Below, piece by piece: positions 26,153 through 34,485 of a stretch of DNA of 55,864 bases. Every line of letters begins with the position of its first letter. Position 1 is the first letter of the stretch. A program made the position numbers and the translations under genes. This stretch comes from an uncultured archaeon (GTDB lineage Archaea > Thermoproteota > Bathyarchaeia > TCS64): the NCBI GenBank assembly GCA_938048735.1, contig CALIUM010000004.1, forward strand, positions 1 through 55,864, in the 5' to 3' direction. A model generated the notes under the pieces. It did not search any database and was not told the origin of the DNA. It was given only the letters and a program-made list of their open reading frames with translations.

Positions 26153-27403
26153 TTATCGTTTTCTCCCCAAGGAGGCTTCGAGGAAAGCCCCAATCTCCTC
26201 TGAGGAGTGTAGTTCAAGTGGAGATCCACAGCTCTTCAAGGAGGCCTCGACATCCTTGATGCCAGCCCCCGTCACAACGAGGACAACCCTGTCATCCCGG
26301 TCTATGATTCCCCCCTCAAGCATCCTCCTAGCACAGGCGACTGGAACCGCCCCAGCGGGCTCGGCGAAGATCCCCTCAGTCGAGGCCAGAAGCCTCTGGG
26401 CATGGAGAATCTCGGCGTCGGGGGCCATCTCTGCATGGCCCCCCGAAGCCCTAAGGATCCTCAGAGCCCTCCTCCCGCTTGGGGGGTCTGGGTTGGCTAT
26501 GGCTGAGGCCATGGTCCTGGGCTCCGGATTCGGCTCCACATATTCTAAGCCCCTCATATAGCTCCTCACTATCGGTGCGTTCCCCTCGGCCTGGACAAGC
26601 CCCATCCTCGGAAGCCCATCGACCAGGCCCAGCTCCCTCAGCTCCCACCACCCCTTCCAGACCGCGCTGAAGTTCCCCGCCGAGCTTGTCGGAACCAGGA
26701 TCCAGTCAGGCACCCTCCAGCCGAGCTCCTCAGCCACCTCAAGGGAGATGGTCTTCTGACCCTCAACCCTCATCGGGGCATCGTTGTGAACCATGTAGAT
26801 ACCCAGCCCTCCCCCCAACCTCAGAGCCTCCCTGCATATCTCGGGGTAAGGTGCATCAACCTCGGCCACCTCCGCGCCGCAGACCAAGGTCTGGGCCACC
26901 TTCCCAAGGGGCGTGCCCCTAGGGATCAGAACGATGCATCTCAACCCTCCCCTGGCAGCGTAGGAGGCCAGAGAAGCAGCCATGTTGCCGGAGGAGACGC
27001 ACCCCACAGCCCTCGCCCCCACCTCCAGAGCCATGCTCACCCCCACGGTTGAGCCCCTATCCTTGAAGGACCAGGTGGGGTTCCTCGTCTCATCCTTTAT
27101 GTAGAGCTCCTCGAGGCCGAGCTCCCTCCCAAGCCTCCTACCCCTTATAAGGGGGGTTCCCCCCTCCCGTAGGGTTATAATATGATCCGGGTTTGAGACG
27201 GGGAGGAGCGCCCTGTATCTCCAGATCCCCGAGCCCTTGAAGCCCCCCTTCTCTATCTCCTCTAAAGCCTCATCATAATCGTAGACGACCTCGAGGGGAT
27301 AATCGCAGCGGCCACACCTATAGGCCATTTCCCATACTTCATGCTCCTCCCCGCATATACCGCAGACCATTTTAAGGGCCGATCCAAACCTTCCGGTGGG
27401 CAT
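26153..27403 (-). CDS. thrC: Threonine synthase (PLP-dependent)
   Basis: The 416-residue enzyme has an N-terminal zinc-ribbon-like CGICGEEHEVWEMAYRCGRC, the substrate segment LREGGTPLIRG, the PLP lysine in NPTWSFKDRGSTVG, and the glycine-rich phosphate loop. It converts O-phosphohomoserine to threonine. The other threonine genes are not in the window. A TATA-like GCTTATATC (about 27432-27440) lies about 30 bases before the ATG at 27403, which supports that start and shows the gene has its own promoter, although it follows the presenilin gene by only 45 bases. Confidence 0.9.
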   Translation of the reverse strand: MPTGRFGSALKMVCGICGEEHEVWEMAYRCGRCDYPLEVVYDYDEALEEIEKGGFKGSGIWRYRALLPVSNPDHIITLREGGTPLIRGRRLGRELGLEELYIKDETRNPTWSFKDRGSTVGVSMALEVGARAVGCVSSGNMAASLASYAARGGLRCIVLIPRGTPLGKVAQTLVCGAEVAEVDAPYPEICREALRLGGGLGIYMVHNDAPMRVEGQKTISLEVAEELGWRVPDWILVPTSSAGNFSAVWKGWWELRELGLVDGLPRMGLVQAEGNAPIVRSYMRGLEYVEPNPEPRTMASAIANPDPPSGRRALRILRASGGHAEMAPDAEILHAQRLLASTEGIFAEPAGAVPVACARRMLEGGIIDRDDRVVLVVTGAGIKDVEASLKSCGSPLELHSSEEIGAFLEASLGRKR

Positions 27404-27448
27404 CCTCTAAAATGGTCTTCACGCCTATTGGAGATATAAGCGATCCAG

Positions 27449-28258
27449 CTACCCTCCCAGCCCAGTGAACTGGGTTGTCAGGATCGGCAGCACTCCGAGG
27501 GCTAGGGGGATGGGGAGGCCGGGGATGGAGCCCAGCCTATAAGCTATGAGGAGGTTGAGGGTGCATCCGACCATCATAAGGGTTGAGGCTTGGAGGGCCA
27601 TCAATACCCCGAAGTACCTCACGGTGTGGGATGCGACAAGGGAGTAGAATATTATATCTCCTATCCCCACCTCAACCCCCTCGAGGGGGATGGCTATCCT
27701 CAGGCCCTCTCGACCCTCCCCTTCGGATCTCACCCACCTTGAGAAGAATATGTCGTAGACCGAGAAGGCTGCTAGGAGTAGAAGGATGCTCGAGGTGGGT
27801 GAGTTAACCCCTATGAAGGCTCCCAGAATGGATCCGTAGATGAGGTATAGGAAAGCCATCACCCCCTCGGGTGGAGATACGACCACGGCTAGGGTGGATA
27901 GCACGACGATGCACATGAGGAGCCATAATAGCAGGATGGAGGATAGGCCTCCATGTAGCTCGAGGGTCCCTCTTGCCATGAGGATGGCTGTGAAGGCTCC
28001 CAGAATTATGAGGCCCCTCAGAATGAGCGCCTTGGCATACTTGATGGCTGAGGCTAGGAGGGATGAGATTATTATGGATGGGATAGATAAGGAGATGACG
28101 TTCAATAGAACCTCGACAGGTGTCTTCTCCCTAGGAAAGGGCATTATGGGGTAGGCGGATGCCCCCCTCCCAAGGCCTATTGAGAGAGCCAGGGAAAGAG
28201 ATAGGGCGGCCGCGAGGATGACCGCCTTTAAGAGCCCCCGCCTCATCACCCCTTCCAC
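27449..28258 (-). CDS. Presenilin/signal-peptide-peptidase-like intramembrane aspartyl protease
   Basis: The 269-residue protein has about nine hydrophobic segments and the three hallmarks of family A22: YD in AAFSVYDIFFSRW (Asp169), GxGD in EVGIGDIIFYS (Asp201) and a C-terminal PAL-like motif in LPIPLALGVLP. Such proteases cut membrane helices within the bilayer. The start GTG 28258 lies inside TAGTG shared with the stop of the upstream ABC ATPase gene, so this is the last gene of the peptide-transporter operon. An alternative ATG is at 28246. The archaeal homologue PSH has the same topology; its natural substrates are unknown. Confidence 0.85.
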   Translation of the reverse strand: MEGVMRRGLLKAVILAAALSLSLALSIGLGRGASAYPIMPFPREKTPVEVLLNVISLSIPSIIISSLLASAIKYAKALILRGLIILGAFTAILMARGTLELHGGLSSILLLWLLMCIVVLSTLAVVVSPPEGVMAFLYLIYGSILGAFIGVNSPTSSILLLLAAFSVYDIFFSRWVRSEGEGREGLRIAIPLEGVEVGIGDIIFYSLVASHTVRYFGVLMALQASTLMMVGCTLNLLIAYRLGSIPGLPIPLALGVLPILTTQFTGLGG

Positions 28259-29241
28259 TACTCAACCATGTGGCAGGCGACTAGGTGCCCATCCTCCACC
28301 TCAACCAACATCGGCTCATCCCTCTCGCATATCTCGAGGCGGAAGGGGCACCTCGTGTGGAACCTGCATCCGGGTGGAGGGGCTATAGGGCTGGGTATCT
28401 CCCCCCTCAGGAGAACCCTATCCCTCTTGACATCGGGATTGATATCGGGGAAGGCCGAGATGAGGGCCTTCGTGTATGGATGTTGAGGGTTCTGAAAAAC
28501 ATCTTCTGAGACGCCCTTCTCCATTATCTTCCCAAGGTACATGATTGCCAGCTTATCACTCATGTACCTTACGACGGCTAGGTTATGGGCTATGAGGAGG
28601 TATGTCAGCTTGAACTCCCTCTTCAGCTCCTGGAGGAGATTCAGGATGGTCGCCTGGATAGAGACATCGAGGGATGAGACGGGCTCATCGGCTACGATGA
28701 ACTTCGGCCTGAGGGCGATAGCCCTAGCGATCGCTATCCTCTGTCTCTGCCCCCCGCTGAACTCGTGGGGATATCTGTCCACATAGTACTTCCCAGGGTT
28801 CAAGCCGACAATATCCAGCAGCTCTATGACCCTCCCTCTCCTCTCCTCCCCCTTCAACCCTAGGTGGATGGTTAGGGGCTCACCGACGATCTCCTCAACG
28901 GTCATCCTCGGGTTGAGGGAGGCGTAGGGGTTCTGGAAGACCATCTGCATATCCCTCCTGAGCCTCCTCCTCTCCTCCTCCCTCAAGGAGAAGATGTCCC
29001 TCCCCTCGAAGAGTATCTCGCCCTCTGTGGGCTCGACGAGCTGCATCAAGACCAGGCCGGTTGTGGTCTTTCCACTTCCGCTCTCACCTACCAGGCTGAA
29101 GGTCTCGCCCCTCTCTATCTCAAGGTCTATAGAGTCTACGGCCCTAACCCATCTCCTCTCCCTGGAGAGGAGCTTATCTATCCAGCTCTTCTCAACAGGG
29201 TAGTACTTTTTCAACCCCTTGACCTTAACTATGGGCTGCAT
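28258..29241 (-). CDS. dppF: Peptide ABC transporter ATPase, DppF/OppF type
   Basis: The 327-residue protein carries Walker A GESGSGKTTTG, the signature SGGQRQRIAIARA, Walker B FIVADEPVSSLD and the H-loop LLIAHNLAVVR. The C-terminal extension PPGCRFHTRCPFRLEICERD holds the cysteine cluster typical of peptide-importer ATPases, which may bind iron-sulfur. It pairs with DppD to drive peptide uptake. The gene lies 6 bases after dppD and overlaps the presenilin gene by one base. Confidence 0.95.
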   Translation of the reverse strand: MQPIVKVKGLKKYYPVEKSWIDKLLSRERRWVRAVDSIDLEIERGETFSLVGESGSGKTTTGLVLMQLVEPTEGEILFEGRDIFSLREEERRRLRRDMQMVFQNPYASLNPRMTVEEIVGEPLTIHLGLKGEERRGRVIELLDIVGLNPGKYYVDRYPHEFSGGQRQRIAIARAIALRPKFIVADEPVSSLDVSIQATILNLLQELKREFKLTYLLIAHNLAVVRYMSDKLAIMYLGKIMEKGVSEDVFQNPQHPYTKALISAFPDINPDVKRDRVLLRGEIPSPIAPPPGCRFHTRCPFRLEICERDEPMLVEVEDGHLVACHMVE

Positions 29242-29247
29242 CTCTAT

Positions 29248-30228
29248 TTAGCCTCCTCCCATCACGGGATGATGGCAGAGGACATAGTGCCCCTCCTCCA
29301 GCTCTATGAGCTGGGGGTCCTCCTTACACTTCTCATCTGCATATTTGCACCTTGGGGAGAACCTACACCCGGGGGGAGGCTCAATGAGGTCTGGGACTGA
29401 GCCCTCGATTCCTATCAGCCTCTCCTTCTTGAATCCGACCCTGGGGATGGATTCTAGGAGGCCGACGGTGTAGGGGTGCCTAGGCTCCCTTAGGATCCTC
29501 CTAATGTCGGAGTACTCCACGATCTTCCCTGCGTACATAACAGCGACCCTCTCGCACAGCTCGGCTATGACGCCGAGGTCGTGGCTAATTATCAGGGATG
29601 ACATCCCGAGTTCCCTCTTCAGATCCTTCATCAGCTCGAGGAGCTGGGCCTGGATTATCACATCCAGGGCCGTGGTCGGCTCGTCGGCTATCATCAGCTC
29701 GGGGTGGCATGAGAGGGCCATGGCCATCATAGCCCTCTGCCTCATCCCCCCGCTGAGCTGGTGGGGATAGCTCATGGCGACATCCCTTGGGGATGGGATC
29801 CCCACAACCTCCAGGGTTGAGATGACCTTCTCCCAGGCCTCTCTCCTGCTGAGCCTTTGATGTCGAATTATGCCCTCGGCTATCTGGTCCCCTATCCTCA
29901 TAACGGGGTTGAAGAAGGTCATGGGGTCCTGGAAGCTCATGGCTATCCTCGCCCCCCTGACCCCCCTCATCTCAGCCTCAGAGAGCTTCAGTAGGTCTCT
30001 ACCCCTCAGAAGGACCTCGCCTCCCACGATCCTTCCCGGGGCTGGGACGAGCCTCATTATTGAGAGGGCTGCTGTGGACTTCCCGCAGCCCGATTCGCCT
30101 ACAAGGCCGACGGTCTCCCCCTCGAGTACCGTGAAGCTTATCCCATCCACGGCCTTAACTGTGCCCCTCATGGTTGGGAAGTAGGTTCTAAGATCCCTCA
30201 CCTCTAGAACCGGCTCTCCTCCTCCCAT
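29248..30228 (-). CDS. dppD: Peptide ABC transporter ATPase, DppD/OppD type
   Basis: The 326-residue protein has Walker A GESGCGKSTAA, the signature QLSGGMRQRAMMAMAL, Walker B LMIADEPTTALDV and the H-loop LIISHDLGVIAEL, followed by the oligopeptide/dipeptide C-terminal domain with GCRFSPRCKYADEKC. It is the second nucleotide-binding subunit of the importer. Three bases separate it from dppC. Confidence 0.95.
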   Translation of the reverse strand: MGGGEPVLEVRDLRTYFPTMRGTVKAVDGISFTVLEGETVGLVGESGCGKSTAALSIMRLVPAPGRIVGGEVLLRGRDLLKLSEAEMRGVRGARIAMSFQDPMTFFNPVMRIGDQIAEGIIRHQRLSRREAWEKVISTLEVVGIPSPRDVAMSYPHQLSGGMRQRAMMAMALSCHPELMIADEPTTALDVIIQAQLLELMKDLKRELGMSSLIISHDLGVIAELCERVAVMYAGKIVEYSDIRRILREPRHPYTVGLLESIPRVGFKKERLIGIEGSVPDLIEPPPGCRFSPRCKYADEKCKEDPQLIELEEGHYVLCHHPVMGGG

Positions 30229-30231
30229 TGG

Positions 30232-31119
30232 TCACCTCTCCCTGAGCCTCGGATTCAGGGCGTCGTTGAGCCCGTCTCCGATGAGGTTGAAGGCCATTAC
30301 GGTTATGAATATGGCCGCCCCCGGGAAGGCCGCCATCCACCAAGCCCTCCTGACATACATCTGAGCTATGCTGAGCATCCTACCCCAGCTTACGAGGCTC
30401 GGGTCTCCTAGGCCGAGGAAGCTGAGGCCAGCCTCTGTGAGGATGGCCGAACCCACCTGCAGGGAGGAGTTCACTATGACGGGGTAGATCCCGTTTGGCA
30501 GGAGGTGCCTGAATATGATCCTGAGGTGGCTCGCGCCCACAACCCTAGCGGCCTGCACGAACTCCTGCTCCCTGAGGGAGAGGAAGGTCGACCTGAGGAG
30601 GCGGGCTGTCCCAGGCCACGTCATGAATCCTATGACCAGCACCACGTTCCTCAGGCTGCTTCCAAATAGGGCGACGATGAGGAGGATAAGGAAGAAGTTG
30701 GGGATTATAAGGAGCATATCGGTGAGCCTCATGAGGATGTCCTCCACCCTCCCACCATAATAGCCTGATAGGGCTCCAACGATTATCCCGATCGAGGAGG
30801 CTATGAATACTGCGGAGAACCCCACTAGGAGTGAGGTCTTACTACCGAACATTACTAGCTTCAGGATATCCCTCCCCAGGTCATCTGTGCCGAAGGGATG
30901 GGAGAAGGAGGGGGGGAGGAGGACCTCGCTGGGGTAGATCCCAAAGGGATTGTAGGGGTCCAAAAGGTCTGTGAGCACCGCTGTAGCTGTGAGCAGGAAC
31001 AGTATCGCGAGGCCCATTACAGCCGGCCTATTCCTGCTGTAGGACCTCCAGAAGCCCCTGAGACCCCGTGAATATCTCTCCAGCCTTCCCAGAGATAACC
31101 TTTCTATCGAGGATCCCAC
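30232..31119 (-). CDS. dppC: Peptide ABC transporter permease, DppC type
   Basis: The 295-residue permease has an N-terminal helix (AVMGLAILFLLTATAVLTDL), the HPFGTDDLGRDIL motif of DppC proteins, five further helices and the EAA loop VGASHLRIIFRHLLPNGIYP that contacts the ATPases. The ending FLGLGDPSLVSWGRML and LIGDGLNDALNPR is canonical. One base separates it from dppB. Confidence 0.95.
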   Translation of the reverse strand: MGSSIERLSLGRLERYSRGLRGFWRSYSRNRPAVMGLAILFLLTATAVLTDLLDPYNPFGIYPSEVLLPPSFSHPFGTDDLGRDILKLVMFGSKTSLLVGFSAVFIASSIGIIVGALSGYYGGRVEDILMRLTDMLLIIPNFFLILLIVALFGSSLRNVVLVIGFMTWPGTARLLRSTFLSLREQEFVQAARVVGASHLRIIFRHLLPNGIYPVIVNSSLQVGSAILTEAGLSFLGLGDPSLVSWGRMLSIAQMYVRRAWWMAAFPGAAIFITVMAFNLIGDGLNDALNPRLRER

Positions 31120-31120
31120 C

Positions 31121-32095
31121 TCACTTATACCTCACTCTTGGGTCCAATATCGCATATAGGATGTCTACTATGAAGTTCGCTAAGACAACGGTTATTGAGA
31201 CTATGATGAATATGCCCATCAAGACCGGATAGTCCCTAGTGATAATGGAATCATAGACAAGTCTTCCGATTCCAGGCCAGGAGAAGACCGTCTCGGTCAG
31301 CGTAGCCCCTGTCAACATTAGGCCGAGATTGAGGCCTAGAACCGTCGTTACGGGTAGCATCGCATTCCTGAAGGCATGCCTATAATACACAGCCCTGTCA
31401 TCCAGCCCCTTCCCCCAAGCCGTCGTTATGTAGTCCTTCCTCAGCTCCTCCAGCATACTAGCTCTAGTCAGCCTCGTATACAGGGCTAGGTAGGTGGTTC
31501 CCAGCGTCGTCGCAGGCAGTATGAGGTGTCTAAGGGTGTCTATCACCGCCTCCCACCCCTCCAGCTGCGCCCCAATCGTCGACATCCCCATCGTAGGGAG
31601 CCAGCGGAGGTAAACTGAGAAGACTATTATGAGTAGCATCCCAAGCCAGAAAGTTGGTATTGAATACCCCAATACGGATATGGTGGAGGCCAAGTTGTCC
31701 ACCAGTGAGTAGGGCCTCTTAGAGGAGGAAACTCCTAGGAAAATTCCAAGGACGAAGGCGAACATTATGCTCGTAGTCATCAGGAGGAGGGTGTTAGGAA
31801 CCCTCTCAAGTATTACTTGGAGTACTGGGGTCCTATACCTGTAAGAGGTGCCGAGGTTTCCGCTGAAAACATTCAGGATGTATATGAGGAGCTGCTCGTG
31901 GAGAGGTTTGTCAAGCCCGAACTCCCTCGTCAGCTTCTCTATATACTCCTTTGGAACTACCTCCCCCCCGCCTACTAGGTAATCTATCGGGCTTCCCGGG
32001 GCGAGGTGCATGAGGGTGAAGTTTATGACTATGGCGAAGATGCATAGGGGAATGAGCTGGGGTATCCTCCTAAGGATATACCTCCTCATCGACAA
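31121..32095 (-). CDS. dppB: Peptide ABC transporter permease, DppB type
   Basis: The 324-residue permease begins MRRYILRRIPQLIPL, followed by the periplasmic-side loop (FGLDKPLHEQLLIYI), five more helices, the EAA loop DRAVYYRHAFRNAMLPV and the end FSWPGIGRLVYDSIITRDYP, all canonical for DppB. It forms the membrane channel with DppC. Confidence 0.95.
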   Translation of the reverse strand: MSMRRYILRRIPQLIPLCIFAIVINFTLMHLAPGSPIDYLVGGGEVVPKEYIEKLTREFGLDKPLHEQLLIYILNVFSGNLGTSYRYRTPVLQVILERVPNTLLLMTTSIMFAFVLGIFLGVSSSKRPYSLVDNLASTISVLGYSIPTFWLGMLLIIVFSVYLRWLPTMGMSTIGAQLEGWEAVIDTLRHLILPATTLGTTYLALYTRLTRASMLEELRKDYITTAWGKGLDDRAVYYRHAFRNAMLPVTTVLGLNLGLMLTGATLTETVFSWPGIGRLVYDSIITRDYPVLMGIFIIVSITVVLANFIVDILYAILDPRVRYK

Positions 32096-32129
32096 ATCAG
32101 GGCACCACTCAAAAAAATGGAGGGATTAT

Positions 32130-34076
32130 TTACATCTTTCTCCTTCTCATGAAGAAGTAGCCGGCGGCTCCCGCGATGGCTATGACGACTACGGCGATGG
32201 CTGCATAGAGGCCTATTGGCGGTGGGGGCGTGGGGATCTTGAGGGCAGCCTCAGCTGTGGATACCGCTGCGTCGTATCTCCCCTCGGAGAGGGCCTTCTT
32301 AGCCTCCTGGAGCTTGGCTAAAGCCTCATCCACCTTCCCCCAGTTGCCAGCCTGGTACTCCTTCAGCTTAGATTCAACCTCTTTGATCTTCGCCTCAGCA
32401 GCCTCCGGGGTTGCTAGGCTCCCCTTCGTCCACCATACCCTGTCGAAGTGGTTGCAGTACCAATAGGCACCTGTCTCGTTCAGGCCCCTATAATCGGTTC
32501 TAGCAGCGGCGAATAGGACCCTCTCCTGTATTGGTATGATGGGGAGGTCCTCCATCATTATCATCTGCATTCTCCTGAACAGCTCAGCCCTCTTGGCTGG
32601 GTCTACAGTCTTCCTCGACTCATCCCAGAGCCTATTGACCTCTGAGTTGTTATACCTCACGAACTGCCAGCTTCCTGGGGCAATAGCTGAGCCGTGGTAG
32701 TAGACATAGAGCCTGTCCGGATCAGGGCCGGTTGCATGGCCGAACCATGCTAGGTCGTAGTCGTACTTGACTGTTATCCACTCCTTCAGGGTGGGCCAGT
32801 CGGCCGAGACCAGCTTAACCTTTATTCCCACCTTCTCGAGTTGAGATTTTATTATCTCTGACCCCCTCTCCCTCGGCGTGTCCCCGGCGGTGTAGTAGAG
32901 TCGGAGTTCGAACCTATACCCGTCCGGGCCTCTGGGATAGCCCGCCTCGTCTAGGAGCTGCTCAGCCTTCTTAGGGTCATACTCATACTTCGGGACATTT
33001 GGCTCGTAGAAGTCCTTGAGGGCTGATGAGACCCAGCTGTGCTGCACCTTTCCGAACCCCCCTAGGGCTAGGTCAATTATCTCCTGTCGGTTTATGGCGT
33101 GGAGGATGGCGTGCCTCACCTTCTTATTCATCAGTATCGGGTTCTCATTACCCGCAGGGCTGGTTCCCTGGTTTATCCCCAGATAGTTAGTCAACCCCAG
33201 CGGGGTGAAGATGGGGAAGACATAGATGCCCTCAATCCCCTGGAGCCTCTTCACCTCGGGCTCCGGGACCATGTTTATGGCTCCGGCCTCCCCCGTCTCA
33301 AGCGCCGCTATCTGGGAGGCCGTGTTGGGGGCGACCTTGTATATGATCCTGTCCAGGTAGGGGAGGCCCTTGATATAGTAATCCTTGTTCTTCTCCAGGA
33401 CAATCCGGTCTCCCTTCACCCACTCGACGAACTTGAAGGGCCCCGACCCTATGGGCTTCTCGTTATATGGGTTCTTCCAGATGTCGGTGCCCTCATACAG
33501 GTGCTTAGGGATTATCATATGGTTCCTCCAGAAGGCGAATCCCAGGGGCATGAGGATGGGGCTGGGCTCCTTGAGGTGGAAGACGACGGTGTAATCGTCA
33601 GGGGTTGTTATATGATCTATCACGGAGAAGAATGGGCGCTGGGGTAGGGCCAGCTTTGGGTCTAGGTAGAGGTCGAATGTGAACTTGACATCAGCCGATG
33701 TGAGGGGCTTTCCATCATGCCACTTCACATTCTTCCTCAGGTAGAAGGTATAGGTCAACCCGTCAGGGGATATCTCCCACCTCTCGGCCAGGTCAGGCCT
33801 ATAGACCAGGTTCCCCTTCTCGTCTATGCCCCTGTCTATGAGGGAGCTGAATATCTGGTTTGCCACCAAGAAGGAGGGATCATCTATCGTGAGGAGGGGG
33901 TTGAGGGTGCTCGAGTCGCTTATCCTCAGGAAGACGAGGGTCCCACCATACCTTGGGGTCTCAGCCTGAGATACATCGTATGACTCTCGGGGGGCATCTG
34001 CAACCCCGGAGATAGATGAGAGGAGCAGGATCGCCGAGAGTATAGCAACCGAATATCTGTAAGTTCTCAGCATCAT
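32130..34076 (-). CDS. dppA: Peptide-binding lipid- or membrane-anchored protein (SBP family 5)
   Basis: This is the extracellular peptide receptor of the importer. It has a signal segment (YSVAILSAILLLSSISGV), the family-5 binding domain (YGGTLVFLRISDSSTLNPLL, then LTSADVKFTFDLYLDP), and an unusual C-terminal part: a coiled coil of about 60 residues (EAKIKEVESKLKEYQAG and KLQEAKKALSEGRYDAA) followed by a membrane helix and MRRRKM, anchoring it outside the cell. The longest frame begins TTG 34130, but a TATA-like ATTTATCTATAAG (34107-34119) lies inside it, so the ATGATG at 34076/34073, right before the signal segment, is the better start. Confidence 0.92.
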   Translation of the reverse strand: MMLRTYRYSVAILSAILLLSSISGVADAPRESYDVSQAETPRYGGTLVFLRISDSSTLNPLLTIDDPSFLVANQIFSSLIDRGIDEKGNLVYRPDLAERWEISPDGLTYTFYLRKNVKWHDGKPLTSADVKFTFDLYLDPKLALPQRPFFSVIDHITTPDDYTVVFHLKEPSPILMPLGFAFWRNHMIIPKHLYEGTDIWKNPYNEKPIGSGPFKFVEWVKGDRIVLEKNKDYYIKGLPYLDRIIYKVAPNTASQIAALETGEAGAINMVPEPEVKRLQGIEGIYVFPIFTPLGLTNYLGINQGTSPAGNENPILMNKKVRHAILHAINRQEIIDLALGGFGKVQHSWVSSALKDFYEPNVPKYEYDPKKAEQLLDEAGYPRGPDGYRFELRLYYTAGDTPRERGSEIIKSQLEKVGIKVKLVSADWPTLKEWITVKYDYDLAWFGHATGPDPDRLYVYYHGSAIAPGSWQFVRYNNSEVNRLWDESRKTVDPAKRAELFRRMQMIMMEDLPIIPIQERVLFAAARTDYRGLNETGAYWYCNHFDRVWWTKGSLATPEAAEAKIKEVESKLKEYQAGNWGKVDEALAKLQEAKKALSEGRYDAAVSTAEAALKIPTPPPPIGLYAAIAVVVIAIAGAAGYFFMRRRKM

Positions 34077-34106
34077 ACCGATTTCCATACCCCTATTGAT
34101 CCCCAG

Positions 34107-34119
34107 CTTATAGATAAAT
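34107..34119 (-). promoter_or_regulatory. TATA box of the peptide-transporter operon
   Basis: ATTTATCTATAAG on the minus strand lies about 35 bases before the ATGATG at 34076 and predicts transcription from near 34086. It drives the five transporter genes and the presenilin gene, which are packed without further promoters. Confidence 0.5.
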
Positions 34120-34130
34120 CCATCGGGCAA

Positions 34131-34485
34131 CGTGGGTTTAATGGGGCTTTAAGTTTAGAATCGGGCTTCTAATGGCATGAACTGGTTTGTGGCGGGGCTG
34201 ATTTAGCCTTATCCCTGACGGCTATGGAGCGGGAGGCTCCAGGTCGGATATTGGGCAATAGGGATGTCTTCATCTAGAGCCATGGCCTCGAGCTAGGAAG
34301 GGTGAAATAGGATAATCGATGCGAAGGGGATTGATAGTGGCCCTCTAATAAACGTCCACTTCCACTTGGATTTCACCCCTTTACACCATCACACATATAC
34401 GATGGCAATGAGGCCAAACCATAATGATATATCCATGTGTAGGCGGGGACAAATTAAATAGCGACTCCCCTCATAGGGTGAGAAA
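34131..34485. other. Divergent intergenic region
   Basis: These 355 bases separate the leftward transporter operon from the rightward M14 gene. AAATTAAATAG near 34451-34461 is a plausible TATA box for the latter. No convincing small-RNA box motifs or open frames are seen. Confidence 0.4.

Noticed and set aside
32130-34130. TTG 34130 as start of the peptide-binding protein
   Set aside because: A TATA-like element lies within the extra N-terminal codons, and the signal segment follows the later ATGATG.
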